Below are positions 1-4,874 of a DNA stretch of 8,649 nucleotides, one piece after another (position 1 is the stretch's first letter; every line of letters begins with the position of its first letter). The stretch comes from Caldifarciminota bacterium. GTDB taxonomy: Bacteria; Hydrothermota; Tepidihabitantia; Tepidihabitantales; JAOUPE01. The notes beneath the pieces are model-generated. The model did no database searches and was not told where the DNA came from. It saw only the letters and a program-made list of their open reading frames with translations. Position numbers and translations under genes: made by a program. The stretch lies in assembly GCA_029880025.1 (NCBI GenBank), contig JAOUPE010000053.1, positions 1-8,649 of the forward strand, written 5' to 3'.

Positions 1-887
1 GTAGGTCCAGGGTCAATCAAAACCTGACCGGTAGCTCTTCCCCATAACCCGGTGCTATCTTTAACTTCTAACAATACCGTGTATTCATGGTCATCTTCGA
101 TTATATAAGTATGAATTGGATTTGAATCGTTACTGGTTGAATCATCGCCAAAATACCAGAAATAATCATGATGCTCGCTATCCGGGTCAATCACCCTTGA
201 AAAAAATTGGACCGTCACGCTTTTTTTACCTTGTGCGTTAACAAAGATTTCACCAATTGAATCCCATATCTCAACTTGTGGTGCGATTGGCAGGTCATGT
301 GTGATATCGATAATTTCATCAAAATAGACAACCGCGCTGGTATCCACATCCCTATCGTTGATGAAAACGATTCCGGTAATCGTTGGTAAATAGCCAAAAT
401 AAGCAAGCCAGTCTTCACTAACCGGCAGTTGATAGATATTCCAGGTATCTAAAGGAAATGCACCCTGATATACTGTGACCCAGTCCTGGATATTCAATTG
501 CTGGTTCCCGGCAAATGAATAAAAAAGAGTATTGGCTGAATCCATTAAACCAAACCCTTGAATCTCACCTAACCTATCAATATATGCCGCTACTTGCCAG
601 ACATCACTGGTATCAACAGCAATCGAATCGATTATTTCTATTTTCCAGGTATTCCCATATAATTTTAAAGAATAGGGAGAGTTATCATAGGTATTAATAG
701 AATCTAAAGCCCAGGCATTGGGATGAATGTCTTCCCCTGGATAAGACAACAATTCAATCGTTCCGTCGTCAAAATTCTCAATAATTTCACCCAGGGGCAG
801 TATACTTTTACTATTTAAAGAACTTTCGGCAAAAATGAAAATCGGTAAAAGAACCGTTAAAAAATAAATAATAGTCTGTCTCTTCAT
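1..887 (-). CDS. Exported PKD-domain protein, 3' end beyond window (partial)
   Basis: The frame is open from an ATG at 887 to the left edge, giving 295 complete codons and no stop, so the C-terminus is missing. Residues 1-20 (MKRQTIIYFLTVLLPIFIFA) form a clear signal peptide. Residues about 35-200 start at ENFDDGT, are rich in aromatic residues and beta-prone, and end with VVYFDEI; this resembles a carbohydrate-binding-type beta-sandwich, but that is inference. Residues about 210-291 form a PKD domain, shown by the core YFWYFGDDS...NPIHTY, close to the family pattern W-FGDG-S...P-HTY, then a beta-strand EYTVLLEVKDS. PKD domains are known in surface and secreted proteins as spacer or adhesion modules. 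More PKD or Ig-like domains and a sorting tail are likely beyond the edge. No Shine-Dalgarno is visible before the ATG. Existence and export are secure; the precise role is unknown. Confidence 0.88.
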   Translation of the reverse strand, partial: MKRQTIIYFLTVLLPIFIFAESSLNSKSILPLGEIIENFDDGTIELLSYPGEDIHPNAWALDSINTYDNSPYSLKLYGNTWKIEIIDSIAVDTSDVWQVAAYIDRLGEIQGFGLMDSANTLFYSFAGNQQLNIQDWVTVYQGAFPLDTWNIYQLPVSEDWLAYFGYLPTITGIVFINDRDVDTSAVVYFDEIIDITHDLPIAPQVEIWDSIGEIFVNAQGKKSVTVQFFSRVIDPDSEHHDYFWYFGDDSTSNDSNPIHTYIIEDDHEYTVLLEVKDSTGLWGRATGQVLIDPGP

Positions 888-909
888 TTTCTTAGATTAA
901 TCTACTTAT

Positions 910-939
910 AATTTAAGTAATAATACTATCAAATGTCAA
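910..939 (-). promoter_or_regulatory. Putative sigma70-type promoter of the PKD gene
   Basis: Read on the minus strand, a perfect TTGACA (939-934) is followed after 17 bases by TTAAAT (916-911), or after 18 by TAAATT (915-910). The -10 lies a little over 20 bases before the ATG at 887, so the leader would be short and has no Shine-Dalgarno. The upstream edge of the promoter abuts the GC-richer segment, so that segment either carries or was placed next to this promoter. The GYD promoter has the same architecture, with TTGACT, 17 bases, TAAATT. Confidence 0.5.
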
Positions 940-1110
940 GGGATGCTGCAACCGCTTCTTAGGGTCAGCCGTCGAAGCACCGAGCAACTGCAGGGGGGTC
1001 ATCATCGAGAAACCGGGCGATTTGCCCTGGTCCTGACATAAAAGTATCAAGGCAAGGATGCCTCTCCGACAATCGTTCTTTTGAGAGTAGGAGGGTCTTC
1101 CCAGTCCCGA
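940..1110. other. Non-coding GC-richer segment with nested hairpins; candidate structured RNA or dispersed element
   Basis: This fills the 232-bp gap between two minus-strand genes (888-1119). It is visibly richer in G and C than the flanks, and I find no convincing reading frame. Several complementary pairs can be traced. ACC-GGGC (1012-1018) pairs with GCCC-T-GGT (1024-1031) around a 5-base loop with one bulge. AGGCA (1050-1054) pairs with TGCCT (1059-1063) around AGGA. CTCTC (1062-1066) could pair with GAGAG (1083-1087). GTCAG (964-968) could pair with CTGAC (1033-1037). CTGCA (946-950) with TGCAG (989-993) would enclose GCTTC (954-958) with GAAGC (974-978). Not all of these can form together. 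It matches no riboswitch, RNase P, tmRNA or SRP core that I recognise. The strand is unknown. Confidence 0.4.
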
Positions 1111-1119
1111 TAATTTCTA

Positions 1120-2352
1120 TTATTTTACAATTACAAGTCTCTTGTTTTCTTTATATCCCTCCCCTAAAACCTCTGCATTAATGAAATAAATACCTGAGCT
1201 TAATTTTGGTAGATTTTTCACATAATGAAAAGAGCCTTGCGACGCAGAAATTTGCCAGGAAAGAATCTTTTGCCCTTGAAGATTATAGAGTGATAAAGAT
1301 ACGGTTGCTGGTTCGGGAAGGGACAAAGAGAAAGCTAAATTATTATTCTGAAACATTTTGACTAAGAGATTAAATCTCTTATTTGTTTTTCGGGAATCTT
1401 CATCTTTTATACCGTATTCAGAAGTCTTAAAGATTGCCTCTTGTGAACCGCAAACCCAGCCGGTATAGTTATCTTGAGGGAATTCAACCCGGTATAAATG
1501 ATAGCGTCCAGTGACGGTTGTTGTATCCCAAGAAATGCAACGGTTCCTAGTCCAAGCAGTTTTGCCTTCACTGCCACAGATAAAACCATTATTCACATCA
1601 ACTGGAAATATTGCCGAATAGAGAGTTGTGCTTTCCGGAAGCGGGATATGAACCGTATCCCAAACTGCTCCACTGTTTGTCGTTTTCAAGAAAGTATTGC
1701 AATCGCCAACGACCCAGCCATTATTCAAATTACGAAAATAGACCCCTAAAAGCCGCACATTGACATTGCTAATCTCTTGGTGCCAGTTTAGACCAGCATT
1801 ATGAGTATGGGCGATATAACCATTGTCTCCGACTATCCATCCGTTGAGATTATCTATAAAATGGAGTCCATGAAGGTTAACTGGTTCCAGAATTGAAATA
1901 TCACCCCAACTCATCCCATCAAATGTCATCCATATCGCACCGCGTAATCCAACTGCGTAACCAATATAATTATCAACTGGAAAGTGGATTGCAGTAAAAC
2001 TAACGTTTTGTCCAACCCGCAGTATTGTCCAATTAACACCACCATCTACAGTCTTCAAAATAAAACCAGAATCACCAACCGCAACATAGCCTTGCACTTC
2101 ATTGGTAAAACTAATGCCATTTAATTCCATTGAAACCGGAGACTCCAATCCCCACCAACCATATGCACCACCATCGGTTGTTTTTAATATGAGTCCCCCT
2201 GAACCGCAGGCAAAGCCGGTGGTGATATTGTTTGGAGGGAAGTCAATACAGTAAAGGTCGTGCGTCCCTAAATGTTGCAGTAGCCAACCAGCCTGGAGAT
2301 GTGCAAAAATAGCAAGTATTCCCAGGCAGGCAAGAAATATCTTATATTTCAT
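1120..2352 (-). CDS. Exported YCF48/BNR-type seven-repeat beta-propeller with C-terminal sorting tail
   Basis: This encodes 410 residues. The start is ATG at 2352, with GGGAGG a few bases upstream and a signal peptide right after it (MKYKIFLACLGILAIFAHLQ). The frame is open further, to a TTG at 2469, but that TTG lies inside a palindromic repeat and would put 39 residues before the signal peptide. Seven repeats of about 40 residues follow, marked by Asp-box-like turns at residues about 60 (TTDGG), 103 (TVDGGVNW), 143 (TFDGMSW), 183 (THNAGLNW), 224, 268 and 309. The later ones have lost the DGG. Each repeat also has a GW-V-G or GY-VG strand. Seven repeats suit a closed seven-bladed propeller. 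Residues about 330-410 form a type IX-like sorting domain (LSLPEPATVSLSLYN, GQKILSW, GIYFINAEV, KENKRLVIVK). It is probably exported and surface-anchored or released. The ligand is unknown; the YCF48 link to photosystem II assembly does not apply here. Confidence 0.85.
   Translation of the reverse strand: MKYKIFLACLGILAIFAHLQAGWLLQHLGTHDLYCIDFPPNNITTGFACGSGGLILKTTDGGAYGWWGLESPVSMELNGISFTNEVQGYVAVGDSGFILKTVDGGVNWTILRVGQNVSFTAIHFPVDNYIGYAVGLRGAIWMTFDGMSWGDISILEPVNLHGLHFIDNLNGWIVGDNGYIAHTHNAGLNWHQEISNVNVRLLGVYFRNLNNGWVVGDCNTFLKTTNSGAVWDTVHIPLPESTTLYSAIFPVDVNNGFICGSEGKTAWTRNRCISWDTTTVTGRYHLYRVEFPQDNYTGWVCGSQEAIFKTSEYGIKDEDSRKTNKRFNLLVKMFQNNNLAFSLSLPEPATVSLSLYNLQGQKILSWQISASQGSFHYVKNLPKLSSGIYFINAEVLGEGYKENKRLVIVK
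1123..1390. repeat. Sorting-tail coding repeat, copy 1 (paired with 2399-2690)
   Basis: This stretch resembles 2399-2690 at the DNA level, with runs such as TTTTCTTTATATCC and GCCAGGAAAGAATCTTTTG found in both. It encodes the sorting tail of the second YCF48-type gene. The two copies lie in the same orientation 1.3 kb apart, so recombination between them could delete or swap the propeller between them. Confidence 0.7.
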
Positions 2353-2355
2353 TAC

Positions 2356-2364
2356 GCCTCCCTT
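2356..2364 (-). promoter_or_regulatory. Ribosome binding site that fixes the start at 2352
   Basis: On the minus strand AAGGGAGG ends about 4 bases before the ATG at 2352. This is the best Shine-Dalgarno among the exported-protein genes here, and it supports the internal ATG over the upstream TTG at 2469. Confidence 0.7.
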
Positions 2365-2395
2365 ATCAATATTTTGATAAGCTTTAAATAAAAAC

Positions 2396-2926
2396 CTATT
2401 TAATGACGACAAATTTTTTATTTTCTTTATATCCTTTTCCCTTGTCATTGCGAGGCGAAGCCGAAGCAATCTCTGTTCGTATGAAATAAACTTCAGGATT
2501 TATCGACGGCAGATTTTTAACATAATGAGAAGTACTTTGCGAAGCTGAAATCTGCCAGGAAAGAATCTTTTGTCCAAAGAGGTTATAAAGTGATAAACTA
2601 ACATTTGCCGGTTCAGGAAGAGATAAAGAGTAAGCAAGACTCTGGTTCTCGAACGAACCTTCTAAGAGAGCAAATCTCTTATCAATTCTTTGAGGATTTT
2701 GTTCTTCAATCCCTATCGCAGGATTAAGACTAATCACAGTAAAATCGGAAGAAGTGCTGCTGCCAACACTCTGTCCAGCCGCATAGATATTGCCATCTGC
2801 TCCATAGACAAGAGAATAAGCAACATCCAGGTCATTTCTTGGTGCATTATACCGATAGGCACAGTGCTCAGTTTGACTAAAAGCTATTGCCATCAGACAA
2901 AGGAGAATTGCGTTTAATTTTATCAT
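2396..2926 (-). CDS. Short exported protein: one beta-propeller (SBBP-like) repeat plus sorting tail
   Basis: This encodes 176 residues starting at ATG 2926, with only a weak purine stretch (AAGAG) as a ribosome site. Residues 1-17 are a signal peptide (MIKLNAILLCLMAIAFS). Residues about 22-68 hold a single repeat with YRYNAPRNDLDVAYSLVYG, DGNIYAAGQS and DFTVISL. This looks like one blade of an SBBP/delta-60-type propeller, which normally comes in many copies. Residues about 95-176 are a sorting tail nearly matching that of the 1120-2352 gene (LSLPEPA-VSLSLYN, GQKILSWQISASQ, HYVKNLP). One blade cannot form a propeller, so this may be a remnant left after internal deletion between repeats, or a minimal secreted peptide. 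The tail contains an in-frame palindromic insertion (IASASPRNDKGK) absent from its neighbour. It lies 44 bp after one exported-protein gene and 43 bp before another, consistent with cotranscription. Confidence 0.72.
   Translation of the reverse strand: MIKLNAILLCLMAIAFSQTEHCAYRYNAPRNDLDVAYSLVYGADGNIYAAGQSVGSSTSSDFTVISLNPAIGIEEQNPQRIDKRFALLEGSFENQSLAYSLSLPEPANVSLSLYNLFGQKILSWQISASQSTSHYVKNLPSINPEVYFIRTEIASASPRNDKGKGYKENKKFVVIK
2399..2690. repeat. Sorting-tail coding repeat, copy 2, carrying the palindromic insertion
   Basis: This is the partner of 1123-1390. Apart from the extra palindromic element it keeps the same order of conserved segments: the LSLPEPA strand, GQKILSWQISASQ, HYVKNLP and the KENK end. 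Divergence is moderate, which points to an older duplication, or exchange followed by drift. Confidence 0.7.
2443..2473. repeat. Palindromic element inserted in frame in a sorting tail
   Basis: The element has the nested inverted repeat ATTGC (2447-2451), GGC (2454-2456), GCC (2460-2462), GCAAT (2466-2470). It belongs to the 'cattgcgag...gaagcaatctc' palindromes that I recall from many bacterial genomes, usually between genes. Here it is translated as about ASASPRND within the sorting tail. The paralogous tail in the next gene goes straight from INAEVLGEG to YKENK and lacks it. No stop or frameshift was created. Confidence 0.75.
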
Positions 2927-2970
2927 AGCTCTTCTTTATTGATTGAAAAGAATAAAAAATTATTATTTAC

Positions 2971-4269
2971 TCATTTCACTTTCACTAATTGTAATTTTTG
3001 TTTGTACGAATTATCTGAATTGAACCCGAATTTATCGAATATTGCAAAATAAACTCCGGGTCTAACTTCATTTCCTGCGTTGTCACAACCATCCCAAACA
3101 AAGCAGTGGTCAGGGATTAGGGACTGGGGATTAGTGGAAAAAGAATTAACAAATTTACCAGTAACGTCATAGATTTTTAGCTCGTTGGATAAAACATTCG
3201 GCATAAAGCGTATAGCGATTTTCTTAGAAAAAGGATTAGGATAGGCGGTAATTTGGAAATCTGGTCTTCTGATAGTAGGGGATTCCATCCCAACAACATT
3301 GGCTTGAAACCAAGTATTGCCACCATCCTGAGTATAAAGCACAACTCCATCACCAGCAATCAGACCACGCAATGAATCGGCAAAATCTACATCATATAAA
3401 GTGGTATCAATTCCACTGATTTGTGTTATCCAAGAATTACCTCCATCACTGGAATGAATTATTGTTCCATTTCTGCCCACTGCCCAGAGTTTATTGTCAT
3501 CAATGAGTTCTAATGAGTGAAGAATTTTAGAACCTTGAGGCAATGTACGTAAGTTCCAAGATAGTCCACCGTCGAGAGTATGAAAAACACACGCTTCCAT
3601 TGTCGAATCGTTACCACCAACCACCCAACCTTCCAACGAATCCTTAAACTTAACATCAAAGAAATCATAGATTGTATCTCTTTTCTGCAGAACCCAACTA
3701 TCTCCGCCGTTTTCTGAGTGAACAATAAAACCTTGCCCCTTTTTGAAAATTGTATCACCAATGTAATTAATTTCTGGATACCGACCAGCACACATCCAGC
3801 CTTTAAGATTATCAATGAATGAAACACCGTAAAAATCCACAGTATCAATAGGGAGCCAATATATGATAACCTGTAACCATTCATCTCCACCATCGGTTGT
3901 ACGGATAACTATTCCATCCCAATTAGCAGCCCACCCATACAAAGAATCAAGAAAAAAGACTCGAGTAGCATAGTGAGACAAGCCTAAACTTTGCCAATGC
4001 CAATTCAATCCACCGTCACTTGTGTACCAAATAATTGCAATTTCACTTGCAATCCAACCACTTAGTGAATCAATGAAGAAGACATCATAAAATTCACGTC
4101 TAGTTGGTATAAACTGTTCTACCCAGTTAATACCGCCATCAGAACTATGGAAGGTCAATGCAGTATCACTCGTCACAACCCAGCCTTGATTACTATTCGG
4201 TGCAAGAGCACAGCCATGAAAAGTATAGGCAGAAGAAAATGACTGAAAGCTAAAAAGTAAAAGAAACAT
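2971..4269 (-). CDS. Exported YCF48/BNR seven-repeat beta-propeller with FlgD-like/type IX-like C-terminal tail
   Basis: This encodes 432 residues. I start it at ATG 4269, which opens a short signal peptide (MFLLLFSFQSFSSA). The frame stays open to a TTG at 4452 with no ribosome site, but those 61 extra residues are translated palindromic repeats and would bury the signal peptide. Seven Asp-box turns follow at residues about 44 (SSDGGINW), 85 (TSDGGLNW), 126 (TTDGGDEW), 187 (SENGGDSW), 243 (TLDGGLSW), 285 (SSDGGNSW) and 325 (TQDGGNTW). Each is paired with a D-F-DSL-GW strand, giving seven blades. Residues about 343-432 are a FlgD-Ig-like sorting tail: YPNPF, LKIYDVTGK, VWDGCDNAGNEVRPGVYF, ending KLQLVKVK. 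Residues about 378-389 (STNPQSLIPDHC) come from a repeat insertion. It is probably a surface or released protein of unknown ligand. No Shine-Dalgarno is evident at 4269. Which methionine is used is inference, though strongly favoured. Confidence 0.85.
   Translation of the reverse strand: MFLLLFSFQSFSSAYTFHGCALAPNSNQGWVVTSDTALTFHSSDGGINWVEQFIPTRREFYDVFFIDSLSGWIASEIAIIWYTSDGGLNWHWQSLGLSHYATRVFFLDSLYGWAANWDGIVIRTTDGGDEWLQVIIYWLPIDTVDFYGVSFIDNLKGWMCAGRYPEINYIGDTIFKKGQGFIVHSENGGDSWVLQKRDTIYDFFDVKFKDSLEGWVVGGNDSTMEACVFHTLDGGLSWNLRTLPQGSKILHSLELIDDNKLWAVGRNGTIIHSSDGGNSWITQISGIDTTLYDVDFADSLRGLIAGDGVVLYTQDGGNTWFQANVVGMESPTIRRPDFQITAYPNPFSKKIAIRFMPNVLSNELKIYDVTGKFVNSFSTNPQSLIPDHCFVWDGCDNAGNEVRPGVYFAIFDKFGFNSDNSYKQKLQLVKVK
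3103..3137. repeat. 'ggattag/ggactgg' repeat inside coding sequence
   Basis: Plus-strand units GGATTAG (3114-3120), GGACTGG (3121-3127) and GGATTAG (3128-3134) stand side by side after GTGGTCAG. I recall similar CCCTAATCCCCAGTCCC-type repeats scattered in other bacterial genomes, but cannot check. Here it encodes roughly residues 378-389 of the propeller protein, between the KFVNSF strand and the conserved VWDG motif of the FlgD-like tail, where a loop can tolerate extra residues. Confidence 0.6.
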
Positions 4270-4323
4270 TTTGACAACTGTGGTGAAAGTAATATTAAAA
4301 GCTGTTTGATTTGGACGAGATAT

Positions 4324-4369
4324 GGTAGCCGCAGGCTTTAGACTGCGCAACCTAAGGGTTGCGGCTACC
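4324..4369. repeat. Palindromic repeat, three-way-junction type
   Basis: A perfect 9-bp outer stem GGTAGCCGC (4324-4332) with GCGGCTACC (4361-4369) encloses two inner hairpins. One is GCAACC (4347-4352) with GGTTGC (4357-4362), which shares two bases with the outer arm. The other is the weaker GCAG (4331-4334) with CTGC (4343-4346). I recall this 'gtagccgcaggcttta' palindrome from other genomes. Translated in the frame upstream of the propeller gene it gives VAATLRLRSLKPAAT, a frequent artefact of extended gene starts. Confidence 0.7.
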
Positions 4370-4390
4370 GATGTGTTTTTCGAATAACCG

Positions 4391-4420
4391 GGGAGACAGG
4401 GACAAGCTCTGTCCCTACTC
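4391..4420. repeat. Palindromic repeat, 'agggacaagctctgtccct' type
   Basis: AGGGACA (4398-4404) and TGTCCCT (4410-4416) form a perfect 7-bp stem around a 5-base loop, flanked by GGGGAGAC. It stands 21 bases from the three-way palindrome, so the spacer between the GYD gene and the propeller gene holds two different elements side by side. The stem has no T-run after it on the minus strand, so it is not a typical intrinsic terminator, although it could attenuate transcription or stabilise an RNA end. Confidence 0.65.
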
Positions 4421-4454
4421 TTGGTTAATTTCTGCATTGAGCAAGACCCCAAAT

Positions 4455-4745
4455 TTATTTTGCTTTTATTTTTGCTATAAAGTCCTCAATCGGAATTGCC
4501 GGTAAAGTAGTAATCTGAATCGTTCCTCTTGAGCCAAGCTCAACCGATATTTTGGCAATCGTCTCGTTGTCCTTTGCTTCCACCACATTAGCAAAATCGT
4601 AATTGCCCAGAACCGCATACTGGCTTAATATCTTTGCGCCCATTGACTCGATTTCTTTGTTCACTTCCATTATCCGCCCGGGTTTTTCTTTTATTGTTTT
4701 TCTACCCTCGTCGGTAAGGTTTGTTAATAGTATATATATCGGCAT
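4455..4745 (-). CDS. GYD-domain protein
   Basis: This encodes 96 residues from ATG 4745, with AGGAGG (4755-4750) 4 bases upstream. The whole protein matches the GYD family (about 95 residues, dimeric ferredoxin-like alpha/beta fold). Landmarks are MPIYILLTNLTDEG at the N-terminus, the naming motif as GNYDF at about residues 47-51, VVEAKDNETIAKIS at about 54-67, GSRGTIQITTLPAIP at about 72-86, and a lysine-rich end. There is no signal peptide, so it is probably cytoplasmic. The molecular function of the family is not established; its fold suggests ligand binding or oligomerisation. It is the first gene on the minus strand after the divergent promoter region, 185 bp ahead of the propeller gene. 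The hairpin repeats between them make joint transcription uncertain. Confidence 0.9.
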   Translation of the reverse strand: MPIYILLTNLTDEGRKTIKEKPGRIMEVNKEIESMGAKILSQYAVLGNYDFANVVEAKDNETIAKISVELGSRGTIQITTLPAIPIEDFIAKIKAK

Positions 4746-4749
4746 CTAA

Positions 4750-4755
4750 CCTCCT
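4750..4755 (-). promoter_or_regulatory. Ribosome binding site of the GYD gene
   Basis: AGGAGG on the minus strand, 4 bases before ATG 4745, within a longer GAAAGGAGG. It is a full consensus site, in contrast to the divergent gene at 4875, which has none. Confidence 0.8.
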
Positions 4756-4771
4756 TTCTTATCTTCACTTT

Positions 4772-4800
4772 AATTTAAAGCTAAATTAATAAATAGTCAA
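4772..4800 (-). promoter_or_regulatory. Putative sigma70-type promoter of the GYD gene
   Basis: On the minus strand TTGACT (4800-4795) is followed by a 17-base spacer and TAAATT (4777-4772). Transcription would begin about 20 bases before the ATG, leaving room for the Shine-Dalgarno at 4755-4750. Confidence 0.55.
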
Positions 4801-4806
4801 TAGGGA

Positions 4807-4821
4807 AATACTATTAGTATT
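4807..4821. promoter_or_regulatory. Perfect 15-bp palindrome between divergent promoters; candidate operator
   Basis: AATACTA-T-TAGTATT is a perfect inverted repeat with a single central base. It lies between the -35 of the GYD promoter (4795-4800) and the -35 of the plus-strand promoter (4840-4845), where one regulator could act on both. The half-site AATACTA also occurs at 923-929, inside the spacer of the PKD-gene promoter. AT-rich palindromes also occur by chance, so the role is inference. Confidence 0.35.
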
Positions 4822-4839
4822 AAATGCTGTGTCTAATGC

Positions 4840-4868
4840 TTGACCATAAAGACCTTTTGTGATAAACT
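4840..4868 (+). promoter_or_regulatory. Putative promoter of the plus-strand operon, implying a leaderless mRNA
   Basis: TTGACC (4840-4845), a 17-base spacer and TAAACT (4863-4868) form a promoter whose -10 ends 6 bases before ATG 4875. Transcription would start at or next to the ATG. There is no purine-rich ribosome site before this ATG, which agrees with a leaderless start. Confidence 0.5.
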
Positions 4869-4874
4869 AAATTC

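Noticed and set aside
515..697. Plus-strand open frame of 60 codons
   Set aside because: It is antisense to the PKD gene, whose signal peptide and PKD core are clear.
940..1110. SRP RNA, tmRNA, RNase P RNA or a known riboswitch
   Set aside because: I compared it by eye with the conserved cores of these RNAs on both strands and found no match; only general hairpins are visible.
1498..1749. Plus-strand open frame of 83 codons
   Set aside because: It lies wholly opposite the YCF48-type gene, has no ribosome site and no recognisable domain, and its composition is that of an antisense shadow.
3103..3137. G-quadruplex in the coding repeat
   Set aside because: Only three runs of three or more G are close together, so a stable three-tier quadruplex is not supported.
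3510..3893. Minus-strand open frame of 127 codons
   Set aside because: It is another frame of the same strand as the seven-repeat propeller gene, whose DGG-W repeats clearly define the real frame.
4391..4420. Intrinsic terminator after the GYD gene
   Set aside because: The stem is short and no T-run follows on the minus strand; it fits a dispersed palindromic repeat better.
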